From NCBI GenBank assembly GCA_001643675.2, contig LSRY02000002.1, positions 1,075,001-1,139,000 on the forward strand: DNA of 64,000 bases. The letters are read 5' to 3'. Source of the stretch: Monocercomonoides exilis (taxonomy: Eukaryota > Preaxostyla > Oxymonadida > Polymastigidae). The notes beneath the pieces are model-generated. The model was not told where the DNA came from. It ran no database searches and saw only the letters and a program-made list of their open reading frames with translations. Shown here one piece after another: positions 35,490-47,000 of the stretch; position 1 is the first letter of the stretch, and the number at the start of each line of letters is the position of its first letter. Position numbers and translations under genes: made by a program.

Positions 35490-35564
35490 GAGCTCACTCC
35501 CTCAATAAAGAGGTGTTAAAGATAACGGTTTTTCTCGAGTATAAATGTACTCTGTTCTTTAATT
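35490..35564. repeat. Right inverted terminal repeat of the DIRS-type element
   Basis: Aligns, as reverse complement, with 31325-31399. It begins GAGCTCACTCCCTCAATAAA and ends CTGTTCTTTAATT. The match is imperfect in the middle. Confidence 0.85.
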
Positions 35565-36160
35565 GCTGAGTTGAAGGCTTCTTTTAGGGTTTCAAAAAAA
35601 AAAATAAAAAAATAAGCTATATGAAAAGGCAAAATGTTTACAAGAAAACTTTCATCAACACTCTTTGGTGTTAATTATATATTTTATTTTTCATCAAACT
35701 TTTTCAATGTTTTCATTCTCAAAAACAACTATCCACTAATTGAAATTAATTAATTAGTTTTTTGAAACATTAATAAAAAAACTTAAAAGACATTTTAAAG
35801 TTTGACAATAAGTCATAAGGGTTATTTGTATGTCAGGGTAGATAATTACTCAATTGAAGTATTTTCATGAAGTTTGGAAAAAGTCTCGAAAAACTTCAGA
35901 TTTGAATTTAAAAAAAAACCATTCGATCATTTTTTGTTTTGATCAGTTTGTTATTATTTACTTGATGCATTTATAATATTTTGGCATTGCATTTTTTGCT
36001 TTTTATTCTTGGATTAAATGAAAAAATTGGGTTCCTCAAAAGAAGCCTCTTGCCAATTGCTTATGATATTTTAGGATCAAATAAAAAAATGTTGCTTCAA
36101 ATCAAAATATGACACAATAATAATACTTTTCATTCCTGAGTTCGTATTGAAAAAATCTGA

Positions 36161-36200
<40 letters not shown>

Positions 36201-36502
36201 AGCAATATCGTTCCACATTCCACAGCTTTTTCCACCAATGATATTTATTTATTTTCATTTTTTTTTTTTAAAAAAAAAAAAACTCTTGTGGGTCAGAAAA
36301 TTAAGTTCCTGATGGAAAAAAAAAGGGTATGATAAATAACTCACACAAATAAGTATTCAAAATATCAAAAAGACGATCCAATACTTTTTGTTGCCTTGTG
36401 ATAAAAAATAATCGGAAAAAGTTACTTGAACAAAAAATCACAAGAAAATTTTTTATTAAAAATTAAAACTGATGAAAAAGCAAATTTTTTTAAAACAAAT
36501 AT
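35565..36502. other. AT-rich intergenic stretch with A33 tract
   Basis: No gene is seen. A run of 33 A lies at 36167-36199, and T9/A12 runs follow at about 36260-36282. The stretch is the 3' flank of the UFD1-like gene. Confidence 0.6.
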
Positions 36503-38602
36503 TCAAGAAATCTGTTCAACGTGAGATGTCACCATGTGAATTTGCAACTCTTCAAAGTTTGCCCATCCGCCTCTGCAACAATACGGGCACACTAATGCTG
36601 ATGCCTCAATTGCACGCCTCAGATCTTCTTCTTCAACAGTATTTCTTTGCGTCTGAGACATAAGCGATCCGAGTGGCTTTGTATTGGGTTTCTCTTTCTG
36701 CTGCGAAGAATAAGATTGTGATCCAACAGAAGAAGCACCAAATCTTCCTCTGATGCATCTTCCACGCCCTCTTCCTTCTACCAAGCCCAAAACATGCACA
36801 TTTCTGATGTGGCTCTTCATGTTCCTTCCCAAAACACGCAATCCACACATTCTGCAGGCGTAGTTCGTTTCAAAGCATCGCAGCTGATGCGAAGGCAGCA
36901 AGCGATGGGTGAAAATCAGCTGGCAGATGTCACACACAGCCGGGCGCTCTGAACAGGACAGCGCAGTGTGGCGTGGAATCGACGGTGGATACATTTCTAT
37001 ACCACACAAACATCGCACTTTTTTATGGAGCATATCCACATGCTTGTCGAGTAGCTCAGGCTTCAATCGTTTCTTGCACACAGGACAAATAGCTGTTGTT
37101 TTTCTACAATATCGAACATGGCTCAATAATTGCAATGGAGGAAGACGAACATGACAATTTGGACATTGATCTAACGAAGGAGAAGAAGAAGAAGAAGAAG
37201 AGGAGGAGGAGGAGGAGGAGGAGGAGGAGGATGGCTTGGATGAAGAGGAAGTTTGTTGAGAAGAATCATCTGGAAATACGCTCCTTTGACCAGGCGGAGG
37301 TGAAGGAGGGTTGTATACAACAAATTCCTTTGCTTTCTTTGCAACTTGTTCATCTTCCTTTTCTTCTTCTTCATACTCATAGACATACTCCACTTCTTCT
37401 CCTCCTTCCTCCCCTTCCTCCGCTTCTACAACGTACTCAATCACTTCTTCAACATCTTCCGATTCATCCTTTTTCTTTTCATTTTCGCAAGCATTTTCTT
37501 CTTCTTCTTCTTCTTCTTCATTTGATTCATCATCATCATCGCTCTCATTGTCATTGTCATCTGATTCTGATTCTTCTTCTGCTTTCATTTTCTCTTTTCT
37601 TTCCAGCTCAACTGGGTCTTCTTCATCCGTTTCTGTTGCTCGCAATGAAAATTCTGAGTCTTCTTTGAAACCGTATACACTAATATACAAATCAACAATT
37701 TCTTCAGCTTTCTTTTCTTTATCTTTCTGAGTTTCTCCTCCTCCTTCATTTTCTTTGTTTAATTTAAATAGTGAATCAGCCTTCCTCTTCATAGATAGCA
37801 ACGATTCTGACTTTGGAGATACAACAATTTCTTCATTATCTATCAAGATAGTTGACCACATAAACCTTTCTCTCTTTGGAAATTTATCCAATCGAGATGC
37901 AAATAAGCATGTGCTTCCTATAGTCGTTGAAATTTCAACGCGAATTTTCTTTGATTCAGGTGTCTGTAATCGGAAGTATGTGTACTCTCCAGCCTTCACA
38001 TTCGAATTTTTTGGCACATCAAGTTCCAAAGGAGTGTGAAGAATCTCCTTAAATTCCTCATCAATAGTGCAAACAGGATCGCAATCCAAAAGTGAAACAA
38101 CGTTTGAAGGCTCGGTTTTTGCAACCTGTACTCTGTAATTTCGAAGCCCAAAACTTAATTCAATAATATTTCCTGCCTCAACAGCACTATAGTTTCCAGA
38201 TAATGCATTTTGCAATGCAAAACCTTCGTCTATAATTTCTTCGAAATAGCGAGATTCAAGCGGTTTTAGTTTTATTGAAGTGCAAGCTGGAATTGACCTT
38301 ATTCGACGAAGGGTGACATATACTCCAGACTCTGCTTTTAAAACGTTAAACACCCATGGTGGCACAATCCCCATTGTCAGCGGGGTGAAGCCTTGAATTC
38401 CAAGAAATACGCGCCCTTTTCCCTCGGTTACTGAAACTTCAAATAATAAAACACTGTTTTCATTAGAATCATTTGTAAATAACTTATGAGCCAAAGTGTC
38501 TGGTAAATAAAATTTATTTGTAGATCCAATAACGCTAAGTTGTTCACCTTCAGCAGCTTTTATTTGCAGTAATTCAGGTTCTTTAGGAAATCCTTTACTC
38601 AT
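36503..38602 (-). CDS. UFD1-domain protein with C-terminal TRAF/C2H2-like zinc fingers, 699 aa
   Basis: Residues about 25-190 match the substrate-recruiting fold of UFD1 (ubiquitin fusion degradation protein 1, a Cdc48/p97 cofactor): 'LPDTLAHKL', 'GIVPPWVFNVLKAESG', 'SRYFEEIIDEGFALQNALSG' and 'YRVQVAKTEPSNVVSLLDCD'. Residues 203-325 look like a beta-sandwich module. Residues 327-430 are Asp/Glu-rich and 446-477 are almost pure Ser. Residues 481-603 hold serial CxxC..H..C zinc-binding units ('CPNCHVRLPP', 'CPVCKKRLKP', 'CDICQLIF', 'CRMCGLRV'), and the extreme C-terminus has one more CxxC/H-H unit. A UFD1 domain fused to such zinc fingers is known from plants and protists. The likely role is ubiquitin-linked substrate handling with Cdc48. 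Single exon, stop TGA, no internal TAA/TAG. The start is the first ATG of the frame. Confidence 0.85.
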   Translation of the reverse strand: MSKGFPKEPELLQIKAAEGEQLSVIGSTNKFYLPDTLAHKLFTNDSNENSVLLFEVSVTEGKGRVFLGIQGFTPLTMGIVPPWVFNVLKAESGVYVTLRRIRSIPACTSIKLKPLESRYFEEIIDEGFALQNALSGNYSAVEAGNIIELSFGLRNYRVQVAKTEPSNVVSLLDCDPVCTIDEEFKEILHTPLELDVPKNSNVKAGEYTYFRLQTPESKKIRVEISTTIGSTCLFASRLDKFPKRERFMWSTILIDNEEIVVSPKSESLLSMKRKADSLFKLNKENEGGGETQKDKEKKAEEIVDLYISVYGFKEDSEFSLRATETDEEDPVELERKEKMKAEEESESDDNDNESDDDDESNEEEEEEEENACENEKKKDESEDVEEVIEYVVEAEEGEEGGEEVEYVYEYEEEEKEDEQVAKKAKEFVVYNPPSPPPGQRSVFPDDSSQQTSSSSKPSSSSSSSSSSSSSSSSSPSLDQCPNCHVRLPPLQLLSHVRYCRKTTAICPVCKKRLKPELLDKHVDMLHKKVRCLCGIEMYPPSIPRHTALSCSERPAVCDICQLIFTHRLLPSHQLRCFETNYACRMCGLRVLGRNMKSHIRNVHVLGLVEGRGRGRCIRGRFGASSVGSQSYSSQQKEKPNTKPLGSLMSQTQRNTVEEEDLRRAIEASALVCPYCCRGGWANFEELQIHMVTSHVEQIS

Positions 38603-39189
38603 TATTATATGTTGGTTACTCTGATCATATTTTTAGTAAATAAATGTGTTCAAAAGAAATCAGTTTAATGAAGGATTGATTGGAATTCAAAGCAATGAAT
38701 TGATAGCAGGAAGAAAGAATGTCCTTCATTTTGATTGAAACACTTCACTGAAACATCTATTTTTTATTATTTAGAAAAAAAAAAAAAAAATAGAATTTCT
38801 TTTTTTCAAAAACAACTTCACAGAAATAAACATGAATATTCAAATGGAAAAAATGTTTTCTGTATATTTTTGATTTAGCAAAACATAAATTATCAAAAAT
38901 TCATTTTTTTTTTTAACAATTTTTATAATATTGAGATCATGAGGAAATTTATTTTTCACATAACATCATCTTGAACTATAAGCACACAAGTGGCAAAGGT
39001 CATTTCATAATAAACAGCAAAATAAAAATGATAACTGAATCGAACTGAAGCAAATCAAAGGGGAAAAAAAATAATAATAATAAATCAATTTCACATTAAT
39101 GCGAATAAACAAACAAATATTTAATTGTTAAATACTTCTGGAAAACTCAAAGAAAAATGCCCTGTTGTCTTTAATTGATTGCAAAAACA
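38603..39189. other. Intergenic stretch between two minus-strand genes
   Basis: AT-rich, with A16 and T10 runs and no gene. It must contain the 3' end signals of the coiled-coil gene and the promoter of the UFD1-like gene, but no specific element is recognised. Confidence 0.6.
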
Positions 39190-42100
39190 TCAAGCAAAAC
39201 GAGTCTTTGAGACTGAATGCGATCCAGAAAGAGCTGCGAGGATTTCATTCCGCTCTTCAGCTGCCTTGTTGATGGCGTCTGTGAGCGAATGAATAAGCTG
39301 AGGAAGAGGCGTCAGATGTTTAGAGGCAGAACAAGAAAGGAATCTATCTGAAGAGGATTGCACGGAACGAGGAGTAGAAGAAGATGTCTTGTTTTGTGTC
39401 GAGTGAGGAGAAGAATGTTTATTTGATGACTCTTCTGTTGATGATGATGATGATGACACAGCATTTGATGAAGATGAAGAGGCAAGTTCAGATTTTTGCT
39501 TAAAAATCGGATGTTTTCTCGTTGTGCTGTTAAAGGATTGCTTTCCTTTCAAAACAGATGCGTTATTTCTCTTCTCAATCGGTTTGTCTTCGATTCCTTT
39601 TGAATTCTCTTCTTTCATTTCTTTCGTTCTTCTTTCCTCTTTTCCTCTTTTATTGTCACTCCGTTCATCATCTTCTTTTTCTTTTTCTTCTTTTTCTTCT
39701 TCTTCACCATTTTCTTCTTCTTCTTCTTCTTCTTTTCCTCTGCTTTTTCTCTCCACGTTATCAGCCAGCTTCCCCATCTTCCCAATCATCTTTTGCATTT
39801 CTTCTATCATTTCCTGCTTTTCATCCAGCATCTCTTTCATTCCTGTGCAAAATCGACATTTTTCTCGTTTTTCTTCTTCGAAAACTTTTTCCTCTTTCAA
39901 ATTTGCATCTTTAATTCTTCCATTGAATAAAACTTCTTTTTGATTTTTTGGTTTATTTTTCGTGTTTGTTGCTTCTCTTTTATCTATTTCGTTGTTTTTC
40001 CAAGTTTTTCTCTCGATTTCATTTTCATTGGCTTTCCAATCTTTGTTCTTTTCTTCTTCTCCTTCTTCTCCTTCTTCTCCTTCTTTTCTTCGATTCATCT
40101 TCATCTTTGTATCATACCCATCAATTTGCTTTTTTCCCTCTTTTTCTTTTCTTTTCATTTCTTTCTCTTCAAACGTGTTATTCTCTTCTTTCCATCCGAC
40201 TTCTTCTTTTTCATCTGAAATCATCCTCAGCAAATCATCTGTCCTTTCTGAATGCTCCTTCATCTCTTCCTGCAGACGCCACAGAAGATCAAGTACATCC
40301 TGTGTGGAAGGAGAAGGAGAAGAAGAAGAAGAAGAAGAGAGAGGAAGAGAAGAAGAAGAAATAGAAGACGGAAAAGATGATTGGGAAATATCAGCTTTTG
40401 CAGAAGAAAGTGAATAAGGTTGAAGATGTTTTGTTGGTAGTGAATGTTCAGATGATGATGTTTTTTTTGATGAAGAAGTTAAAGAAGAAGAAGAAGAAGA
40501 AGAAGGAAGATGAGAAGAAGAAGAAGAAGAAGAAGAAGCTGATGGTGCTGATGATGAAGCTGAAGACGACATTTCATGTGAAGCATTAGGCAGATACAAA
40601 ATGTGATGGTTTTCATCTTCTGTGTGTTTGTGTCTGATTGTTGGAGAAGGAGAGGAATGAGAAGGAGATGAAGAGAAGAAAGAGCGAAGAGGTTTGACTG
40701 AATATGGAGTGAGGAGAGACAAATGAGAAAGGGAAGAAGAAGGAGAAGAAGAAAGAGAAGAAGAAGAAGAAGATAAAACAGAAGAAGAAGAAACATCATT
40801 TATTAATGATTTTGAAGGAAATGAAGAAGATGCTTGTGATTTCTGTGTGGTTGCTGAGCTTGTTGAATCATCTGTTCTGTTCGTTTTTGATAAAATTTTA
40901 TCTTCTTTTCCTTTTGCATTTTGCTCTTTCTTTTCTCTTCTTTCTTTTGTTCCCTCAAAATTTCCTTTTCTTTCTTCTTCTTCTTCTTCTTCGTATTTTC
41001 TGCTTTTTCTCATTTTTTCTTTCTCTTTCTCTTTCTCCTTCTCCTTCTCTTCCTCCATCAAATGCAGCATAATCCTCAGCCTTTGGTTTTCTCCTTCAAC
41101 ACTCTTCAGCTCATTTTCTGTCTCCACAAGTGCTTCTGCTATTTGACTCATCTCATTTCGCATCTTCTCTCTTTCAGCTGTTTCTTTCTCTTTCTCTTTT
41201 CTTCTTTCTTCTTCTCTTATCATTTCGTTGTTTGCTGCTGCTTCTTCTTTCTTTTTCCCAACATTTCTTTCGCTCTCTTCTTTCTCCTTTTGTTTTTCTT
41301 CCTCCTTTTCAATCATTCTTATTTTTTCCATTTCTTTCTCTCTTTTTTCTTTCATCTTTTTGATGCAATCTCTTATTTGCTCCATAACCACATCCATCTC
41401 CTTCTGCTGCTCATATTCATCGTCTTCTTCATCAAGCAATTCTTCTTCTTCTTTTTCTTCTTTCTTTCCAGTTTTATGCTCGATTGTTTTTTCTTCCTCC
41501 TCTTTGTTATTTTCACCTTCTTCTCTTTTGCCTTTTCCAATCATTTTCTGTTCATCTTTCTCTTTTATTGTTTCTTCATTAGCATTCTTTGCCTCTGATA
41601 AAACGTCCTTTCGTTTGAATATCCATCCCTGTTGCTCTGCCAAATGCTTCAGCATTTCAAGTATTCCTCTCATTTTCCTCAGCATCGCCTGTTCGTTTGT
41701 TATTCTCTTTGCTTTTTGCTCTTTCATCTTTTTCTCTTCTTTCTTTCTTTCTTCTTCTTCTGTCATCTTTGCTTTTTCTCTTTCCTTTTCTCTTTCCTTT
41801 TCCTTTTCCTTTTCCTTTTCTTTTTCTTTTCTCATTCTCTCCATTTCTTGCAGCATCTCTTCTCTTTCTCTTTCCATTTGTTTCGCAGCCACCTCATCTT
41901 CCTCTGCTTTTCTTTCTCTCTCTTTCTCCAGCTTCTCCCTCTCCTTCATCACCCTTCCAAGCTGCTCAAGTTCTTCTTCTATTCTCTTCGCTTCTTCTTC
42001 CTGCTTTCTCAACATGCCCCTCAGAATCGCATTCGCCTCGTTCTGCTTCTTCAGCTCTGCTTCTACATCTTCTTTTGTTTTTCTCGCGCTGGCTTCGGAT

Positions 42101-43260
42101 TTACTCCTTTCTTCGCTCTCTTTCTCCTTCTCTTCCTTTAACTCTTTCAGCTCGTTTAATTCCTTCGTCATTTTCTTTTCTTTTCTTTCGCTTTCGAGTT
42201 TTGTGTCTTCAATCATTTTCTCTTTCGTCTTCATCATTTTTTCTATCTTTTCGAGTTGGATTTTTAGCTCTTCGATTTCTGCTTCTTTTTCTCTAACTTT
42301 CTCATTTTGCTCACGAATAAGTTCGTTTTTTTCCTTTTCGTGGTTTTGAACTGCGTCCTCCAATTTATTTGATATTTCCTGTATTTTTCTGTCTTTCTCT
42401 TTTTCTTGACAAATTTGTTCGTTCATTCTTTCTTCCAGTTTCTTTACGGTCTCTTCCATTGCTTTGGTCTGTTCTTTCGCCATTTCCAATTCCTTCTTTT
42501 GATTCTCTTTTTCTTTCGATTTCTCATTGTCTTGTTGATTTGTTGACGCTTTCTGACTACATATGTTTACGAGTTCAAAAATACCTTCTTTATTTTGTAT
42601 TTTTTCTCCAACCGGTGATGCATATGGAGGTGTTGAGAAAGTGGATTTTGATGATAAAAGCATTGATTCTTCGGGTAGTGGAGGTGTCTCTGCTGGAGAA
42701 TTTGTTTCTGGGAAGTGATTGCCTTCTTCTATTTCCGTTGGAGTAAGAATATTTTCGCTTATCTCTTTTTCATTGGTAGATCCTTCGTTCTGTGTAATAA
42801 ATTCGCTTTTCGTTCTTGAAATTTGTTGTAGCTTTTCCATTTCCGACAGTATAAGTTTGTTTTCGCGCTCAAGTTCCAAACTGCGATCCCTAAGACCAAT
42901 AACTTCACTTAATGCATGAGTTCTATCGGTCTGCAATTGCGATATAACCTATTTTTAAAAAAAAAAAAAAATCACCGAACAAAATGCATTAACAAATATA
43001 TTTATTCCCAAACCTTTTTCAATCGGCTATTTTCAGCCCTTAAGTTAAAGTTTTCTGTTATAAGGCGATGATTCTCTTTCTCGAGGTGTCCTGAACATTC
43101 CAAGGTATCTTTTCCAATTGTTCCTGATCTTATTTTAGGAGCGTCTATTAGTTCATAAGTTTAGAGATTAATTATTTACAATATTTTTTTTTTTTTGATT
43201 TGTAAATGAGAAGGAAAGTTATTGAAGTGTATTTCACTTATTCATACCGCTTTTGGACAT
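39190..43260 (-). CDS. Large coiled-coil protein, spliced, about 1,300 aa
   Basis: Join 43260-43248, 43144-43014 and 42948-39190 (minus strand). Exon 1 encodes only 'MSKS' plus one base. Exon 2 restores the frame ('DAPKIRSGTIGKDTLE') and already shows heptads ('ENHRLITENFNLRAENSRLK'). Exon 3 continues in phase with 'VISQLQTDRTHALSEVIGLR'. Residues about 30-110 and 170-720 are long Glu/Lys coiled coil. Then follow Ser-rich low-complexity segments (about 745-950), a CxxC-containing 'CRFCTGMKEMLDEKQEM' region, another acidic/basic stretch, and a Ser-rich C-terminus ending 'SVSKTRFA' with TGA. Roughly 100 Gln codons across this gene and its neighbour are all CAA/CAG. No named family is recognised; a cytoskeletal or scaffold role is the plainest guess. 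It is divergent from the surface protein gene at 44048. Confidence 0.8.
42949..43013 (-). other. Spliceosomal intron 2 of the coiled-coil gene (65 bp)
   Basis: On the minus strand it starts GTTTGGGAATAA and ends TTAAAAATAG, with a poly-T tract near the 3' end. Removing it joins 'RLKK' to 'VISQ' in phase 0; unspliced, the frame stops at the TAA just inside the intron. Confidence 0.8.
43145..43247 (-). other. Spliceosomal intron 1 of the coiled-coil gene (103 bp)
   Basis: On the minus strand it starts GTATGAATAAG and ends GAACTAATAG. Removing it joins the 13-base first exon to exon 2 (phase 1; Asp codon split G|AC) and gives an open frame from ATG. Confidence 0.7.
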
Positions 43261-44047
43261 TTCTACTCCAAGTATTCGTTATAAAACCGTGTTCTTATTT
43301 CAACAGCACAATAAATGGCTTGCAGGAATTTATTTTCTTTTTTTAAATCATTGATAATTCAACATTTTAATAATGGTAACCAAAAAAAATCAAAAAACAA
43401 ATTGTTATATGATTTTATGTTGATATTTAAAGTCAAAAATGTGGATGTCTGTTATCATGAGAATTCATTGAAATAATTGAAACATGAACCAACTGAAAAT
43501 TACAATTTATATTTCTATTCATGAAAAACATGTGTGAAAAAGAATATTTCAATCTCTAAAAAAGAATTCAAAATAACTTAAATGACCACTAGCAAAAAAA
43601 CCACACAAACGCCAGAAAATAAAATTGGAAAAGTGAACTCAATAAACTTTCACTGTGCAAACCTCATATGTTTCTTTAAAAAAAATTCCAAAAAGAATAA
43701 TGCTTCCAAACTCTCACTTCTTTTGAAAAGAGAATAAGTTACTCAGTGATTTAAAATAAATATTCTGACAATAAGAAAGAGTTTTTCAGATTTACTCTCT
43801 GCGATGACGAAAATATCCAAACATCACCATTTTCTGTCAGTCATTTTGTATTGTTCAAACGATCAAACAAAAACAACATTTTGTTCATTCAAAATTCAGC
43901 ACTATTTATAAAATCAAATATTTCACTTAACATTTGAACAAAAGATGATTTCTTTCTCTCTTTCTTTTTTGAAAATGTTGTGCCCATTCTTAAAAAGAGG
44001 AAATCAGGAAAAAAAGAAAAGTGTATTTTTTGCGTGGATAAGTCCCC
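43261..44047. promoter_or_regulatory. Divergent intergenic region between coiled-coil gene and surface protein gene
   Basis: 787 bp without coding potential separate two genes transcribed away from each other, so both promoters must lie here. The DNA is AT-rich; no conserved element could be named. Confidence 0.45.
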
Positions 44048-47000
44048 ATGCTGTCGGGAACATGTTGTCTTATGTGCATAATATGTGTGAAGTGCCTGTG
44101 CAATGGCTCCACAAATGATGAAACAAATCTGGTGGAGAAAATAATAAATGATAGAAAATCAGATTATTTGTGCAACTCTTTGTTTGATGGCCTTCCAAAT
44201 AATAGGAATGGAGATGGAAATGCTTTTAAAATGAATGTCAAAGGGAATGATGGTGGAATTGAAGAAGATGAAAAACGAGAAAAATCAAAGAAAAAAAATC
44301 AAAAAATGGAAGATGAAAGAAATATCCGAATTGGGAAAGGAAATTCAGTCACGATGATGAATAATAGACAATTTCATGATGAAGGAGAAATGATGAAAAT
44401 TGAAAGAAATTTTGAAGAAAGTGAGATTGAAGGATGTTTTGTTCTGATTAATTCATCAATTGAGGTCAAATCATTGGGGCTGATTCAACGTGATGAGAGA
44501 AATGTTGTTGAAGCGGGGAATGGAAGTTCTGTTGAATTGGATGATTGTGGTATTTTTATTTTGAGTGAAACGTCTCCATTTTGTTTGACTGGTGGATGTG
44601 GGATATTCACGAATATTTCACTCACTTCATCTTCAATTGGGTTTTTGGAGACCATTCCATCTCTATTTTCTTCAAAATCCCAAAAAGGAGAGTTTTCAGC
44701 AAAATGTTTTGTTTCTATTTGTTCTTCTCATTTTTCATCTTTTTGTGCCTCATCAGCCCCATTCCTCTCATCCTTTTCAATACCCTTTGAATGCCTCTCT
44801 CATTTGACATTTTTCAACATCTCAACAGCAAATAATGAATGCTCACCACCAACAGCTGCGTCATCTCAAACATTAAGCTTGATGAGCAGCTGCTCATTCT
44901 CATCAGTCTGTAATGTGTATGATGGCGGAATTATCCCCTCTCTGAACAACCCTTTGGCTTCTCTGATAGCCTCAAACATCTCATTTGTTGGATGTTGCAG
45001 GGCAAGAAATGTGAAATGCGAAGGAACTTCATATAACAAGCTGACTCCAGGGAGACAGAATACAACAGATAATGGAACGAATTCATTCATTTGGTGTGAA
45101 TGGGATGGATCGAAGGCAACTGGATCAAGAAGTGATTACGCTGATGATGCTTCCAATGGTGGAGCAATTTACATGTACAGCAAAGGGGATGGAACAATAT
45201 CTGTCGCTCACTGTTCTTTTAATGGATGTGCGGCATTTTATGCTGGAGGAGGAGTTATGTGCGCAAATATCAAATCGGTTGAGATTGAGAACAACTCATT
45301 CAGTGCCTGTTCCTCTGAAACATGGATTGGAGGGGGGCTGTGTGTTTTTTCGATTTATGCGTGTGTTCGGATCAGTGGATGCGAATTCCAGAATTGCAAA
45401 GCAATTGGCTATGGCGGAGGGCTTCATCTCGAAAATTTTCAGGTTTCTGGAATAGGATGTGTTGGAAATGAAAGTGGAGAAGGAGAGAGCGTGTGTGTGT
45501 TTGACTGCTGTTTCACTTCATGCTCAGCTACAAATTCGCAAGGTGGAGGCATGCGTTGTGTAACTGTTCCCAATCAGTTCAAAATGAGGAGCATTCAGTT
45601 TATTTCATGCAATGCATCGTCAAATGGAGGAGGGATGAGTGTAGACCCACGTATGACAACAGCACCAAAAGATGGGCATTATTTTTATTTCTTATTCTTC
45701 CATGAATGCAAGTGCAGAACGACATCCATACCATATGGGCATGATGTGATATATTATGATTATTACAATGTCATTTCGACTTCAGATTATCCATTTCATG
45801 AATGTTCCACAACGAATGCAGATGACAAGAGAGTGTGTTATGGATATAATTACTCGAATGCAGGTGCCTGGAAATATGATCAGACATCAAAAAAGGATTG
45901 GCTGAAGGACAAGACGATTTATGTGTCAGTGAATGGGAATGATAATTTTGAGTTGTGTGGGACAAATGAAACATTTCCTTGTCTAACAGTGAATAAGGCG
46001 TTTGAGATGTGTGAGGAACAGATAAGCTTATCAATCACACTGATGGGCGGGGATCACATAAGCGAAACAGCAACAATTGATATTGGAACAAAAAAGATTT
46101 CAGTCATTGTGAAAGGGAGGATTAAGAGTTCGATTGAAACAGGAGCACTTTTATCAGCTGGGGCGCTGTTCAGTGTGTCAACAGGTCATCTGGGTTTATT
46201 GCACATAAAGGTTGATTGCAACTCAAATACAAATCCTTCGCCGAATGTTGCTGTGGTATCTGATGGAAGTGGGTCACTCTCATTGGAGGATGTTGTGATC
46301 ACCACGAGCAAAACAGGAAACTATGTGATGTCGTCGTCAGTGTTTGTGGTTCATCTATCGCAGCTGTCGATGATTGATGCGGAGATCATAAATATGAATG
46401 TGTCAGAACCATTGTTCTCTGAGCCGAATCAATCTTCTTCTTCTTCTTCTTCATTGTCGTCATCTGTACTGTATCTGACAGCCACAGCATCAGGAGATAG
46501 CGTGCTGGCGAATGTGAAGGTGACGAATGTGAAGTTGACTGAAGGAGATGGGGTTGTGATGACAAAGAGTGTGAAGGCTGGAGAGACATTTGTGGTATGG
46601 AATACAACAATGGAAGGATGTGAGTGTGCAAATGGGAATGGAGGGGGGATCAAAGTTGTGATGGAAACAGACACAAGCAAGCTTCAAGCTGAAACATCAA
46701 CAACAATCAACAGATGCAAGTGCAGTGGATATGGCGGCGGGGTTATGCTTCATCTGGCAGATGACTCGCACGACTTCTCAATTGTGTTTGTCGACTTTTC
46801 AGGTTGCACTGCTTCATTGGGTGGGAATTATGTGTTTGTGAATGGGAGCGATTCAGCGAGATGGGCAATTGCAACAGAAAAGCTGAATATCCAACATAGC
46901 AATTCAAAATACAATGAACAGATGGGATACGATCGGAGTGACACAACAATGGGGCTGTTTCCACTGAATGTGTATTTGGATTCATATCCCAGCGCAGCAC

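Larger units (their letters stand above)
31325..35564 (-). mobile_element. DIRS-type (tyrosine recombinase) retrotransposon
   Basis: A 4.2-kb element is bounded by 75-bp inverted terminal repeats. On the minus strand it encodes, in order, a poorly preserved upstream frame, reverse transcriptase, an RNase H-like domain with the linker seen in DIRS/Ngaro-type polyproteins, and a tyrosine recombinase, plus a small basic frame at the 3' end. Inverted terminal repeats, RT-RH and a tyrosine recombinase instead of a DDE integrase define DIRS-type elements. Several frameshifts and stops make this copy inactive under the standard code. Confidence 0.8.

Noticed and set aside
39524-42919. Long plus-strand frames rich in Phe, Ser and Leu opposite the coiled-coil gene
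   Set aside because: They mirror GAA/GAG-rich coding sequence on the minus strand (TTC/CTC/TCT codons), shift with it and have no independent features.
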